Below are positions 16,210 to 25,196 of a stretch of DNA of 64,000 bases, one piece after another. The notes beneath the pieces were generated by a model that was given only the letters and a program-made list of their open reading frames with translations, had not been told where the DNA came from and ran no database searches. Origin of the DNA: Flavobacterium sp. ENC. GTDB lineage: Bacteria > Bacteroidota > Bacteroidia > Flavobacteriales > Flavobacteriaceae. The position numbers and the translations under genes were made by a program. Location of the stretch: contig NZ_JAJMOY010000003.1 of assembly GCF_020991415.1 (NCBI RefSeq), forward strand, positions 558,001 to 622,000. The letters run 5' to 3'. How positions within the stretch are numbered: the first letter of the stretch is position 1; each line of letters opens with the position of its first letter.

Positions 16210-18924
16210 TTAAAAAACAGCAATTTTTCCTGTTTGCACTTCGCCTGAGGATGTAATTATTTTATAGATATAAATTCCGGAGGCCGTATTTTTCAGACTG
16301 ATGTTGCTCGTTTTGGAAAGTAGCGGGGAAGTAATCGTATTTTGTCCGCTAACCGAGTACAGATAGAAAGTAGCACTTCCCTCTTTTTTGGCTTCAATAT
16401 TTAATTCTTCATTTTTGCGCAATAGTGTAGGGTGGACAAAAAACAAATCATTGTCCAAATAATTCGTATCAAGAAGTAGGGAACTGATCACATTATTGTT
16501 GTCTAAAATTATATTTATTTTATATTTATTACTGCCTTTTAGGGGCGCAGTATCTATAAAAGAGAGTGTTTTAGAATTGATGTCATCTATTGTGCCGACA
16601 ACAGTTTCAATATTATTAATTATTTTGACCAGCTCAATTCTTTTGATATTGTACAAACTGAAAAGGCCGGCACTAATCTTTATTTTATTTTCCTCATAAA
16701 GTTCTGCCAGAGCCAGTTCGAAATAACAATTTGAGTTTTGGGCATACTGTAATGTGGACTCACTTTTTATTCCTTCGCTATTTTCAAATACTGGAGTAAC
16801 GGTGTAAGTTTTTCCATCAGTGTACGTATAATTTGTGTTTGTTGTTTGTTCCTTAAATGCTAAATGATCTCCTTGTAGCTGATAAATATTAAATGCGTCA
16901 ACAGCGGCAGGTTTGTCCCAGTTAATTTCAGTGGTACCATCACAAACTAAGCTCGTGGTAATATTTAAATCATAAGATATCGTAAAGCTGTCAGAGATAT
17001 AATCGGTATTGCCAATGGTCATTTTTAATTTTGCTTTTGAAAATTTTTGTTCCGGCGGGGTATAGCTAAATTGTTCAAGACCGGGATTTATACCAGTTGC
17101 TATGATTTCCCAGGTCTGTCCATCATTGTAACTAATAGACAATTGTCCATTGCTGCCGGAAAACGAAGAATTCCATTTGAAAGGGGAAACAGTCTTGCCA
17201 TCGTAGGGAAAATTATCATTGGCAACCGGATAATTCCATTCAAATTGATTTTCTAATTCGTATTCGTAGGCAATACTGTACTCCTGCGCCGTATTTGACA
17301 CGTAGAAACCACTGACATTGATGCCGTAAGATCCGGCTGAGGGGGTTTCAACAGTCACCTGCTCGATCGTATTAATTTTATCTTTTCCTCTTACAGCCGG
17401 TTGGTCGGGCATCTCAGGATTAAGGATCCACGGCAAAAAAGTGGTATTGTCCGCCGAAATAACTTCCAGGTCTAAATCATTTACCAAACTGATATTACTG
17501 TTGATTTCAGCAGGCAAATCGTTCCAGACTACTGTAATTTTTAAGTTTTTTGCCTTTGCGGGAATGACAATGATATGTGAATTTGTCTGGCCGGATGTCA
17601 CATTGCCGGATATAATTCTATTTTCGCTGATTGTTTTTAAGCTTTTATCAGCATTTATATTGCCATAACCATAGGTAAAATCCGGGCCTGTGTTTCCTAA
17701 ATCCTTGGCACTATTGATTAAAATAGCTTTGGTCATCGCATTCGTCAGGGCGTTATTGTTTATAGTTTTATAATGTTGTTTCATCAGTGTAATAATCCCT
17801 GTAGCTACTGCGGTAGAATTTGAAGTTCCCTGTGTGCTAAAGGCTACTAACTCGGGTTTTATACGGCCGTCATAGGCCGGACCTTTGGATGAAAAAGGCA
17901 TAATTACTTCATTTTGGTCAATGCAACCCAGCACGATACTATTTTTGGTTTGCTTGAAATTGCCCGTGATCGATTTATAACCCTGAAGTCCGCTATTGCC
18001 CGATGAAAAACAATGTGTCAAAGCAGCATTTGAGAATAATTGTGCGTCATAAGCATTAGCAAGCGAACCGTAGAAATTCTCAATCACGGTGCCGTAGGAA
18101 TGATTTTGAGTGACAGCATCCTGTAAAGTTGACATTTCATCGGGATAGATTTTCAAAAAGTCCGACGATTGTATCTTAGCCTTTTGAGCGACACCTTTTC
18201 CTAATGCAGAGCTATTTCCCAGTCCGGAAACTATAGTCGCCATAGCCGTTGCATGTGTCGATACCACATCGGATTGTATTGTGGAAGGAATAAGCTTGTT
18301 TAAAAGATCAATATCATTTACATCGAAAAGATCATCTTTGATCGCGACAGTTTGATTTTCGCCTGTTAAAAGAGGAAAATTAATATGGACTTTATTTATA
18401 GAATTAACCGTAAAATTTTGATCTGTTATTTTAGATTCCGCTTGTGGCTGCAAGGATTCCTGCGAAATCGAAGCTACGCTGTTCAAAACTATAATGGCGT
18501 CGATAATTTTTTTGGAATCACTTTTTATCATTACCAGCTGGCTATCCAATATTTTGATATCAGAAATGTTGATGGATTGCAGATCAGTAAGTAATGCCTT
18601 GATACTGTCAGTTGCTATTATATACTGCTTTTCTTCCTTATGATTTGAAAAATTGGAGGGTAATTTCCACAGGTTGTTGACCGGGAGAACTTTTTTTAAA
18701 GTTTTGGGAGATTTTAAATTTTCATTTTCAACAATGCAAAAAGCGCTGTCCAGTTTTTTAACAATTTTGTATTTGTTTTCATGTGCATTTTCCAGAGAGG
18801 TAAAATAATATTTCTCAAATTTTCTTTCGCCTTCTTTTTTTAGATACTGTTTCCATTTTTCAGTGCTCTGTGAGAGACTGATTGTTGTTATCATAAAAAG
18901 GAGGAAAGTAATTTGTTTCTTCAT
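16210..18924 (-). CDS. S8 family serine peptidase with type IX secretion sorting domain
   Basis: The 904-residue protein begins with a signal peptide (MKKQITFLLFMITTISLSQS). A propeptide-like region follows to about residue 180. The subtilase domain has the catalytic Asp in VAIKDD (near 197), His in STHATAMAT (224) and Ser in GTSNSTA (368), with the oxyanion-type SSGNSG near 308. Beyond about residue 440 come beta-sandwich modules, including a convertase-type domain and fibronectin-like strands. The last 75 residues (F-Y-L-Y-S-V-S-G-Q, then ASGIYIYKI and GEVQTGKIAVF) are a type A T9SS sorting domain, so the enzyme should cross the outer membrane by the gliding-associated secretion system. It is probably an extracellular scavenging protease. 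It stands alone, flanked by repeat copy C and a long AT-rich gap. Confidence 0.9.
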   Translation of the reverse strand: MKKQITFLLFMITTISLSQSTEKWKQYLKKEGERKFEKYYFTSLENAHENKYKIVKKLDSAFCIVENENLKSPKTLKKVLPVNNLWKLPSNFSNHKEEKQYIIATDSIKALLTDLQSINISDIKILDSQLVMIKSDSKKIIDAIIVLNSVASISQESLQPQAESKITDQNFTVNSINKVHINFPLLTGENQTVAIKDDLFDVNDIDLLNKLIPSTIQSDVVSTHATAMATIVSGLGNSSALGKGVAQKAKIQSSDFLKIYPDEMSTLQDAVTQNHSYGTVIENFYGSLANAYDAQLFSNAALTHCFSSGNSGLQGYKSITGNFKQTKNSIVLGCIDQNEVIMPFSSKGPAYDGRIKPELVAFSTQGTSNSTAVATGIITLMKQHYKTINNNALTNAMTKAILINSAKDLGNTGPDFTYGYGNINADKSLKTISENRIISGNVTSGQTNSHIIVIPAKAKNLKITVVWNDLPAEINSNISLVNDLDLEVISADNTTFLPWILNPEMPDQPAVRGKDKINTIEQVTVETPSAGSYGINVSGFYVSNTAQEYSIAYEYELENQFEWNYPVANDNFPYDGKTVSPFKWNSSFSGSNGQLSISYNDGQTWEIIATGINPGLEQFSYTPPEQKFSKAKLKMTIGNTDYISDSFTISYDLNITTSLVCDGTTEINWDKPAAVDAFNIYQLQGDHLAFKEQTTNTNYTYTDGKTYTVTPVFENSEGIKSESTLQYAQNSNCYFELALAELYEENKIKISAGLFSLYNIKRIELVKIINNIETVVGTIDDINSKTLSFIDTAPLKGSNKYKINIILDNNNVISSLLLDTNYLDNDLFFVHPTLLRKNEELNIEAKKEGSATFYLYSVSGQNTITSPLLSKTSNISLKNTASGIYIYKIITSSGEVQTGKIAVF

Positions 18925-19488
18925 TTACTGTAGCTGTTAGGGCAATTATAAAGATAGCTGTCACCGCTTCCACATTGATTGTTACACGTCTTTGGACTTT
19001 TTAATTTAAATAAGGCAAAGATGAAAATTATGGGTAATGATTTCTTTTTTAAATCTTTATCATTGCAGATAAGCCAAAGTTATTAAATTATTTGTAATAA
19101 TTTTATGATTTTTTCTTTCACGGAACAGATTTGATATCTGTAAGGGGAATATTATTTTATCGGCAGTTTTTATTTCCCGGCATATCTCCAATTGCAAAAT
19201 CATTTTTTAACACCTGTGAAATAAAAAAAATATGGAAACAGAATTTATTTTGCCTAACAAGCTGATTTGTATTCAATTATTGATTTTAGTGGGCTTGCAC
19301 TAATAATCAGATAATTATTATTAAAAAAAGGGATTGAAAAAATATAACAAAAATTGTTAAATTTGTTAAATTTTGTTTTTATAAGTATTTTAAGATTAAA
19401 AATTATATAAATTTGATGACAAATATTACAATATTTTGTAAAGAAACCCCTTTTAGAAACTTAATTTAACAACCCACAAAAACCTATT
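18925..19488. other. AT-rich divergent intergenic region between the two protease genes
   Basis: These 564 bases separate the divergent starts of the S8 and M57 peptidase genes. The half near the M57 gene is extremely AT-rich and contains TTGTTAAATTTGTTAAATTTTG. One promoter candidate is annotated separately. I find no reading frame, RNA gene or repeat family member in it. Confidence 0.6.
19334..19365 (+). promoter_or_regulatory. Candidate promoter of the M57 peptidase gene
   Basis: TTG at 19334-19336, a 21-base spacer and TAAATTTG at 19358-19365 match the Bacteroidota consensus TTG-N17-23-TAnnTTTG. The implied transcript would carry a leader of roughly 115 bases. A second TAAATTTG at 19408-19415 lacks a well-spaced TTG. 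The local AT content makes chance matches likely. Confidence 0.45.
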
Positions 19489-20319
19489 ATGAAAAAAATT
19501 AAATCAATTTTAGCCTTGTCTTTTATAGCGCTGACACTATTTTCCTGTAACAAAGAAGAGGAAACAACTCAATCCGGTCAGGAATCTCTTAAAGTAACAC
19601 CAGAAGTGTTAAATAAAATTAGTTCATTATCACTAAATAACTCCGACGTTCAGGTGATTAAACACACTAAATTAGATGGTAGTATTGAAGATGCTTTCTT
19701 AGTTGAGGGTGATATTATCATCACACAAGATCAATTAAACAAAATGGATCTTCACGGAGGTATTACCACAGAACAATACCGTACTACTAATTTAGTATCT
19801 GCACCAAGAACGATCAAAGTTGTTGGATTATCAGGGACTGGTACAACAGCTCTGACAACAAATATGCGTGCCGGATTGCAGGCAGCAATAAACAGATATA
19901 ACAATCTGGGATTGTCTATTAACTTTACCCTGACCTTTAGTTCAAGTACTTCAGGTGCAAATATTGTGGTAAGAAGACAAACCGGATCTGCCGGAGGAGT
20001 AGCTGGTTTCCCTTCAGGAGGGGCACCTTATAATTCAGTTACCTTATATTCCGGATTAGATTCTTATTCTACGGGTGTAAATGCACACGTATCGGCGCAC
20101 GAAATCGGTCACTGTATCGGTTTACGTCATACTGACTGGTTTAGCCGTCAAAGCTGTGGGCAAAATTCAAACGAAGGAACAGCTGGCGTTGGAGCAATCC
20201 AAATCCCTGGAACACCTTCAGGATATGATGCAACTTCATATATGAGAGCATGTTTCAGTTCAAGCGAAACGGGAGCTTTCAATGCTAATGATATTACAGC
20301 CCTGAATTATCTATATTAG
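19489..20319 (+). CDS. M57-type zinc metallopeptidase lipoprotein
   Basis: The 276-residue protein has a lipoprotein signal (MKKIKSILALSFIALTLFSC, Cys20) followed by an acidic linker. Residues about 105-276 form a metallopeptidase domain with the full motif HEIGHCIGLRH: His204, Glu205, His208, Gly211 and His214, the H-E-x-x-H-x-x-G-x-x-H zinc site. The later Met in TSYMRACF may be the Met-turn. The dual Gly-rich, Ser-rich sequence and the HEIGH motif place it in peptidase family M57. It should be anchored in the outer membrane and face the periplasm or the surface. It is monocistronic, bounded by a promoter candidate upstream and a strong hairpin terminator downstream. Confidence 0.9.
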   Translation: MKKIKSILALSFIALTLFSCNKEEETTQSGQESLKVTPEVLNKISSLSLNNSDVQVIKHTKLDGSIEDAFLVEGDIIITQDQLNKMDLHGGITTEQYRTTNLVSAPRTIKVVGLSGTGTTALTTNMRAGLQAAINRYNNLGLSINFTLTFSSSTSGANIVVRRQTGSAGGVAGFPSGGAPYNSVTLYSGLDSYSTGVNAHVSAHEIGHCIGLRHTDWFSRQSCGQNSNEGTAGVGAIQIPGTPSGYDATSYMRACFSSSETGAFNANDITALNYLY

Positions 20320-20353
20320 AAGTTGAATTAGAGCACTCTTTACAAAATATTAA

Positions 20354-20390
20354 GAGGCTGTTTCACAATTTGTGAAGCAGCCTCTATTTT
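20354..20390 (+). terminator. Intrinsic terminator after the M57 peptidase gene
   Basis: Arms GAGGCTGTTTCACAA and TTGTGAAGCAGCCTC pair with one G-T wobble across a two-base loop region and are followed by TATTTTATT. It begins 35 bases after the stop codon. Confidence 0.85.
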
Positions 20391-20480
20391 ATTGGATATA
20401 ACCTCCAAAATTCCGTGTCATTTATTATTTATTACATCCCTTAACTGAGTTTGGGATTTGTTACTTATGGTAATTCGCAG

Positions 20481-20562
20481 TTCAAGCGAAAGGCACGCAG
20501 TTCAACCACAAAGCACGCAAGGAAAAGCGCAAAGTTCGCAAAGTTTATCAATCAGCGGTTTA
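20481..20562. repeat. Composite intergenic repeat, copy D (degenerate)
   Basis: A partial unit TTCAAGCGAAAGGCACGCAG at 20481 is followed by TTCAACCACAAAGCACGCAAGG and GCGCAAAGTTCGCAAAG, ending in AGCGGTTTA near 20562. It lacks the clean closing arm of copies A-C and the flanking heptamers. The remaining bases to 20867 are AT-rich, precede the regulator gene and contain no feature I can support. Confidence 0.65.
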
Positions 20563-20867
20563 TTACTAATTTGGCTGTAAATTCTTCTTTTCTTTTTTAG
20601 GTTCCGGTGCATATTCAATGCGAACATCTTGCAGCTCAATTTCAAATGTGATGTGATTTTGATTAATGAAAAACAAACCTTTTTAATTTTTTATCCAAGA
20701 TATTTCAGTACTCATTTGCGTGCATGAAATAAAAGTTTAATTTTACTTTTTAAACTATACTCATCTTTTTCTTGTCATTACAAAATAATCCTTCCTAATT
20801 ATTTAGACAAGCTTGATTAAAGAATGCATTTTAAGTGCTTATTTTTATTTACAAAACTCAAAATTTC

Positions 20868-23606
20868 ATGTATCAATTTGTAAAATATATTTTGCTGCTT
20901 TTTTTGGCATCCCTAATTTTAACTTCCTGCAGACAAAAACAAGGAGATAAAATCAAAGTCGGGTTTTCTCAGGCCATGACGACTGACGACTGGCGCAAGC
21001 AAATGAACAGTTCTATAAAAATTGAAGCTTCGTTACGACCTGAAGTGGATTTAAAAATCAGCGATGCCAATAACAATATTGCTAAACAGATTGAAGACAT
21101 TGAAAAATTCATTTCTAATAAAGTTGACGTTATTATTGTCTCTCCAATTCAGTCAAAACCGCTAACCGCAGTAGTAGAAAAGTCGATTAAAGCCGGAATT
21201 CCCGTTCTTGTGGTGGACCGAAAAATTGAAGGTGAAAATTATACCGCTTATTTAGGTGCTGATAATATTGAAATTGGAAGAATTGCAGCCCGATATATTA
21301 TTTCGCACAGCAAAGGCTCCGGTAAAATTATTGAAATTACCGGTGCAAATGGCTCTTCACCTGCCTATGAAAGAAGCCTTGGATTTGATCAGGTCATTAA
21401 TGAAAATAGGCACTTCAAAGTGGAGAGTACTGTTCATGGTGATTGGGAGGGAGAATCGGTTAAAGCACCATTAAAAGCAATTCTTGCAAAAAATCCAGAC
21501 ATTGAATATATTTTTGCCCATAATGACCGTATGGCCTTAAGTGCTTGGGAAACTGCCAAAACCTTAGGGGTAGAAAAGAAAATTAAATTTATTGGTGTTG
21601 ACGGGCTGAATACTGTCAACGGCGGTATAGAATTGGTAAAAAGTGGTGTTCTGGACGGGACTATTTTATATCCGACCGGAGGAAATGAAGCCTTAAAACT
21701 GGCGCTGAAAATGTATAATAAAGAACCGATTTCAAAAAACAATATTCTCAATACCATTGTTATCGATCAAAATAATGCTGAAATCATCGAAAATCAAATG
21801 GATAAAGTCGATCAGCAACAAACAGTTATCGAGTCACAGCAAAGGGCAATAAAAGTGCAGGAAAAGGAATATGCTTCGCAGAATAACCTGGTTCGGCTGC
21901 TGAGTTTTTTCTTAGTGATTATTCTGAGTTTGACAGTTTACAGTATTTATTCGACTATTTCTATTTCGAGAAAGAAAAAACAACTCGAAAGAATCAATCA
22001 GACTGTAATTGATCAGAATAATGAAATTCAGGAAATGGCTCAAATTGCCCAAAGAAGCAACGACGCAAAATTGAATTTCTTTACCGGACTTTCGCATGAA
22101 TTCAAAACACCCATAACATTGATTATGAGTTATGTAGAATCGTTGATTGAAAATGAAAAAATTAAAGGAACGGCACTGATTGACGAAGTAAAACTAATTC
22201 ATAAAAATTCAAACCGATTACTCAGATTAATAAATCAATTGCTGGATTTTAGAAAAATTGAAGAACAAAAATTCACCTTAAGAGCTTCGAATACAAAAAT
22301 TTATGATTTTACAAACGAAGTAATGACCAATTTTAAAGGGGAAGCGGCCCGCAGAAATATTGATTTTCAGCTTATTTGCAAAAACAAAAACCTGGAATTA
22401 TTTATCGATAGGGGACTGATGGATAAAGTATATTTCAATTTGCTTTCAAATGCTTTTAAATTTACGCCTGATAATGGTAAAATAAGTATTTCGATCTTAG
22501 AAAATCAGGATAATACCGTTAGAATTAGTTTTAAAGATTCCGGAATCGGGATACCTGAAAATGAATTGTCGAATGTATTTAATCCTTTTTTCAGAGCTTC
22601 CAATAATAATAAGAATAGTTCAGGAATTGGACTTCATCTCTCCAAAGAATTTGTGCTTTTGCATCAGGGAAGAATTGAATTAAAATCGAAACAAGGAACT
22701 GAATTTGTAATTACGCTATTAAAAGGAAACAGTCATTTGCAGCCTTCGGAAATCGTAAATAAAGCCGAAAAATTAAATATGACTCCCAATCTGATATCGG
22801 ATAATTTAGATATAGAAACAGATGTGAATCACGGGATTGCAATCTCTGAATCAGAAAAACATACCCTTTTGGTTATAGAAGACAATATAGATTTAGTTAC
22901 ATTTTTAAAAGCCAAATTATCCGGTGAATATGTCGTTTATACTTCAGACGGAAGCGATGCTATTGAAAAAACCATGGAAATCATTCCGGATATAATCATT
23001 TGTGATATTAATCTGGTTGATAAAGACGGATATGAAATCACCAAAGAACTGAAAAAGGACCTTCGTTCGTCACATATTCCTATTATTATTCTGACGGCCC
23101 AAAGCAATAAAGAATCGGTTTTAAAAGGCTTACAGAGTGGTGTTGATCAATATCTGACAAAACCTTTTAGTCTTTCGATTTTAAAACAATCTGTTTCCAG
23201 CCTGCTTTTCAACAGAGAAAAGCTTCGTTATTATTATACCAATAATATTTATCGCGTTGAGCCGGAATCTAAATTTGGCAATCAGGAACAGTCGTTTATT
23301 ACTAAAATGAATGATATTATTAAAATGAATGTCGAAAATCCTAAATTCTCTGTGGAGGATTTAGCCGATAAAGTCGGGGTCTCAAGAGTTCAGTTGTATC
23401 GAAAGGTAAAAGCAATCATCGGAATTAATATCAGTGACCATATTAATAATGTAAAATTAGAGAAAGCGGCAGAGCTCTTAAAGTCCAATAACATGAATAT
23501 TTCAGAAATTGCGTACTCACTCGGATTCTCTTCCCCAAACTATTTTTCTACAGCTTTTAAGAATAAATTTGGAATTTCGCCAAAGGAATACAAATCCTCC
23601 AATTGA
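20868..23606 (+). CDS. Fructan-locus HTCS: periplasmic sugar-binding sensor, kinase, receiver and AraC-type regulator
   Basis: I start at ATG 20868, which gives a signal ending in LILTSC; a GTG at 20835 would add residues before the signal. Order: a LacI/ribose-binding-like periplasmic domain (about 28-310), a Gln-rich helix, a transmembrane segment (343-363), the histidine kinase with His410 in LSHEFKTP, an ATPase domain (NLLSNAFKFTP near 525), a receiver with Asp713, and a C-terminal AraC-type DNA-binding domain (about 810-912). The sensor type is that of B. thetaiotaomicron BT1754, which binds fructose, rather than the usual propeller sensor. The adjacent transporter, GH32 genes and fructokinase fit that role. 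It probably activates the operon that starts at 23838. Confidence 0.93.
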   Translation: MYQFVKYILLLFLASLILTSCRQKQGDKIKVGFSQAMTTDDWRKQMNSSIKIEASLRPEVDLKISDANNNIAKQIEDIEKFISNKVDVIIVSPIQSKPLTAVVEKSIKAGIPVLVVDRKIEGENYTAYLGADNIEIGRIAARYIISHSKGSGKIIEITGANGSSPAYERSLGFDQVINENRHFKVESTVHGDWEGESVKAPLKAILAKNPDIEYIFAHNDRMALSAWETAKTLGVEKKIKFIGVDGLNTVNGGIELVKSGVLDGTILYPTGGNEALKLALKMYNKEPISKNNILNTIVIDQNNAEIIENQMDKVDQQQTVIESQQRAIKVQEKEYASQNNLVRLLSFFLVIILSLTVYSIYSTISISRKKKQLERINQTVIDQNNEIQEMAQIAQRSNDAKLNFFTGLSHEFKTPITLIMSYVESLIENEKIKGTALIDEVKLIHKNSNRLLRLINQLLDFRKIEEQKFTLRASNTKIYDFTNEVMTNFKGEAARRNIDFQLICKNKNLELFIDRGLMDKVYFNLLSNAFKFTPDNGKISISILENQDNTVRISFKDSGIGIPENELSNVFNPFFRASNNNKNSSGIGLHLSKEFVLLHQGRIELKSKQGTEFVITLLKGNSHLQPSEIVNKAEKLNMTPNLISDNLDIETDVNHGIAISESEKHTLLVIEDNIDLVTFLKAKLSGEYVVYTSDGSDAIEKTMEIIPDIIICDINLVDKDGYEITKELKKDLRSSHIPIIILTAQSNKESVLKGLQSGVDQYLTKPFSLSILKQSVSSLLFNREKLRYYYTNNIYRVEPESKFGNQEQSFITKMNDIIKMNVENPKFSVEDLADKVGVSRVQLYRKVKAIIGINISDHINNVKLEKAAELLKSNNMNISEIAYSLGFSSPNYFSTAFKNKFGISPKEYKSSN

Positions 23607-23610
23607 TATT

Positions 23611-23649
23611 GGTTTAAAATTGATACAAATCAGGTATCAATTTTAAACC
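23611..23649 (+). promoter_or_regulatory. Perfect 16-bp inverted repeat between the HTCS and its target operon
   Basis: GGTTTAAAATTGATAC (23611-23626) and GTATCAATTTTAAACC (23634-23649) are perfect inverse copies around a 7-base loop, starting 4 bases after the HTCS stop. No T-run follows on either strand, so it is a poor intrinsic terminator. It could be an mRNA 3'-end stabiliser or an operator about 190 bases upstream of the sugar-porter gene. The rest of the gap to 23837 shows no clear promoter pair. Confidence 0.55.
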
Positions 23650-23837
23650 TGATGTAACAAAATCGAAACTACACGGTTTTCGTAAATAAATTTTAAACTG
23701 CCTAAAGCCTTGTAAATAAAGCTTTTGTTGTTTAAATGCTAAACTATCAATATTTATAGAATTAAATTGTAACATCATTAAAAATAAGTTGTTTTTTTTG
23801 CGGATATCTTAGCAATAAGTTTTTAATACATCTACAA

Positions 23838-25196
23838 ATGAACAAGATATTGATTTGGTCTGTTACTGCTGCACTGGCAGGTTTTCTATTCGGTTTTGAT
23901 ACCGTGGTTATTTCTGGAGCTGATAAACAATTGCAGCTTCTCTGGCATTCATCTGATGCTTTTCACGGGTCTGTTGTTATGGCAATGGCACTGTGGGGCA
24001 CTGTTGTAGGTGCTATTTTTGGAGGAATTCCAACCAACAAGATAGGTCGTAAAAAAACACTTTTCTGGATTGGGATCTTATATTTTATTTCGGCTGTAGG
24101 TGCTGCTTTTGCAAGTGACCCCTTTGTATTTGCCGCTTTCAGATTTATTGGAGGTTTAGGTGTTGGTGCTTCAACCATTGCTGCTCCGGCCTATGTTTCT
24201 GAAATTGCTCCGGCTGACAAACGAGGAAGATTAGTAGCCTTATACCAATTTAATATTGTATTGGGAATTCTAATTGCCTTTATCTCCAACTACTTTTTAA
24301 AAGATATTGGAGAAAATGCCTGGCGTTGGATGGTTGGAGTTCAGGCTATTCCATCTTTTATTTATATTCTTTTTATACTTACAATTCCGGAGAGCCCAAG
24401 ATGGTTATTGTCTAAAAACCGAGATGAAGAGGCACGTAAAGTATTGTTCAAAATCGATCCGACAGCCAATCTTTCCGATATTATGGATGATTCAAGAGAA
24501 AACGGAATGACGAAACATGAAAATATCTTCATGAAGAAATACCGTTTCCCTTTAATGCTCGCGTTTTTAATTGCCTTTTTTAATCAGTTTTCAGGAATCA
24601 ATGCCTTTTTATATTATGCGCCAAGAATTTTTGAAGAAGCAGGTTTACGACAAAACACAGCTTTGTTGAGCAGTATCGGAATCGGGATTACGAATCTTAT
24701 CTTTACCTTAATCGGAGTAGCATTAATTGACAAATTAGGAAGAAAGCTGTTAATGTACATTGGTTCTGTTGGATATATTATTTCCTTAGGATTAGTCTCG
24801 GCTGCCTTTTATTTCAATTGGGGAGGATTATCGGTACCTATTTTCCTTTTCTTATTTATCGCTTCTCACGCCATTGGACAGGGAGCAGTAATCTGGGTTT
24901 TTATTTCAGAAATTTTCCCAAATCACATTCGTGCATCGGGTCAGGCTTTTGGAAGTTCAGTACATTGGGTTTTGGCCGCGATTATTCCCTCTTTAATTCC
25001 AATGCTGTTTTCAGAAATTGGTCCGGAAGTCGTATTCTTAATTTTCACACTCATGATGGTATTGCAACTACTGTTTGTCATTTTTATAATGCCGGAAACT
25101 AAGGGAATATCCTTAGAAGTATTAAGTGAAAACCTAACCAAAAAAAACATCAAAAAAAATGAAATCAAAGAAACATCTATCGCTGACATTTTATAG
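23838..25196 (+). CDS. MFS sugar porter, probable fructose uptake
   Basis: The 452-residue inner-membrane protein has twelve predicted helices and the signatures of the sugar-porter branch of the major facilitator superfamily: N-K-I-G-R-K-K after helix 2, PESPRWLL after helix 6, D-K-L-G-R-K after helix 8 and PETKG after helix 12. These proteins take up hexoses or pentoses, often with protons. The locus points to fructose released by the neighbouring GH32 enzymes, and the position matches BT1758 of the B. thetaiotaomicron fructan locus. Its stop lies 38 bases inside the start of the first GH32 gene, so the two are coupled. It is the first gene of the probable regulon of the upstream HTCS. Confidence 0.92.
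   Translation: MNKILIWSVTAALAGFLFGFDTVVISGADKQLQLLWHSSDAFHGSVVMAMALWGTVVGAIFGGIPTNKIGRKKTLFWIGILYFISAVGAAFASDPFVFAAFRFIGGLGVGASTIAAPAYVSEIAPADKRGRLVALYQFNIVLGILIAFISNYFLKDIGENAWRWMVGVQAIPSFIYILFILTIPESPRWLLSKNRDEEARKVLFKIDPTANLSDIMDDSRENGMTKHENIFMKKYRFPLMLAFLIAFFNQFSGINAFLYYAPRIFEEAGLRQNTALLSSIGIGITNLIFTLIGVALIDKLGRKLLMYIGSVGYIISLGLVSAAFYFNWGGLSVPIFLFLFIASHAIGQGAVIWVFISEIFPNHIRASGQAFGSSVHWVLAAIIPSLIPMLFSEIGPEVVFLIFTLMMVLQLLFVIFIMPETKGISLEVLSENLTKKNIKKNEIKETSIADIL

Noticed and set aside
23755..23837. A consensus promoter for the fructan operon
   Set aside because: Several TTG triplets exist but no TAnnTTTG box follows at 17-23 bases, so no pair could be supported.
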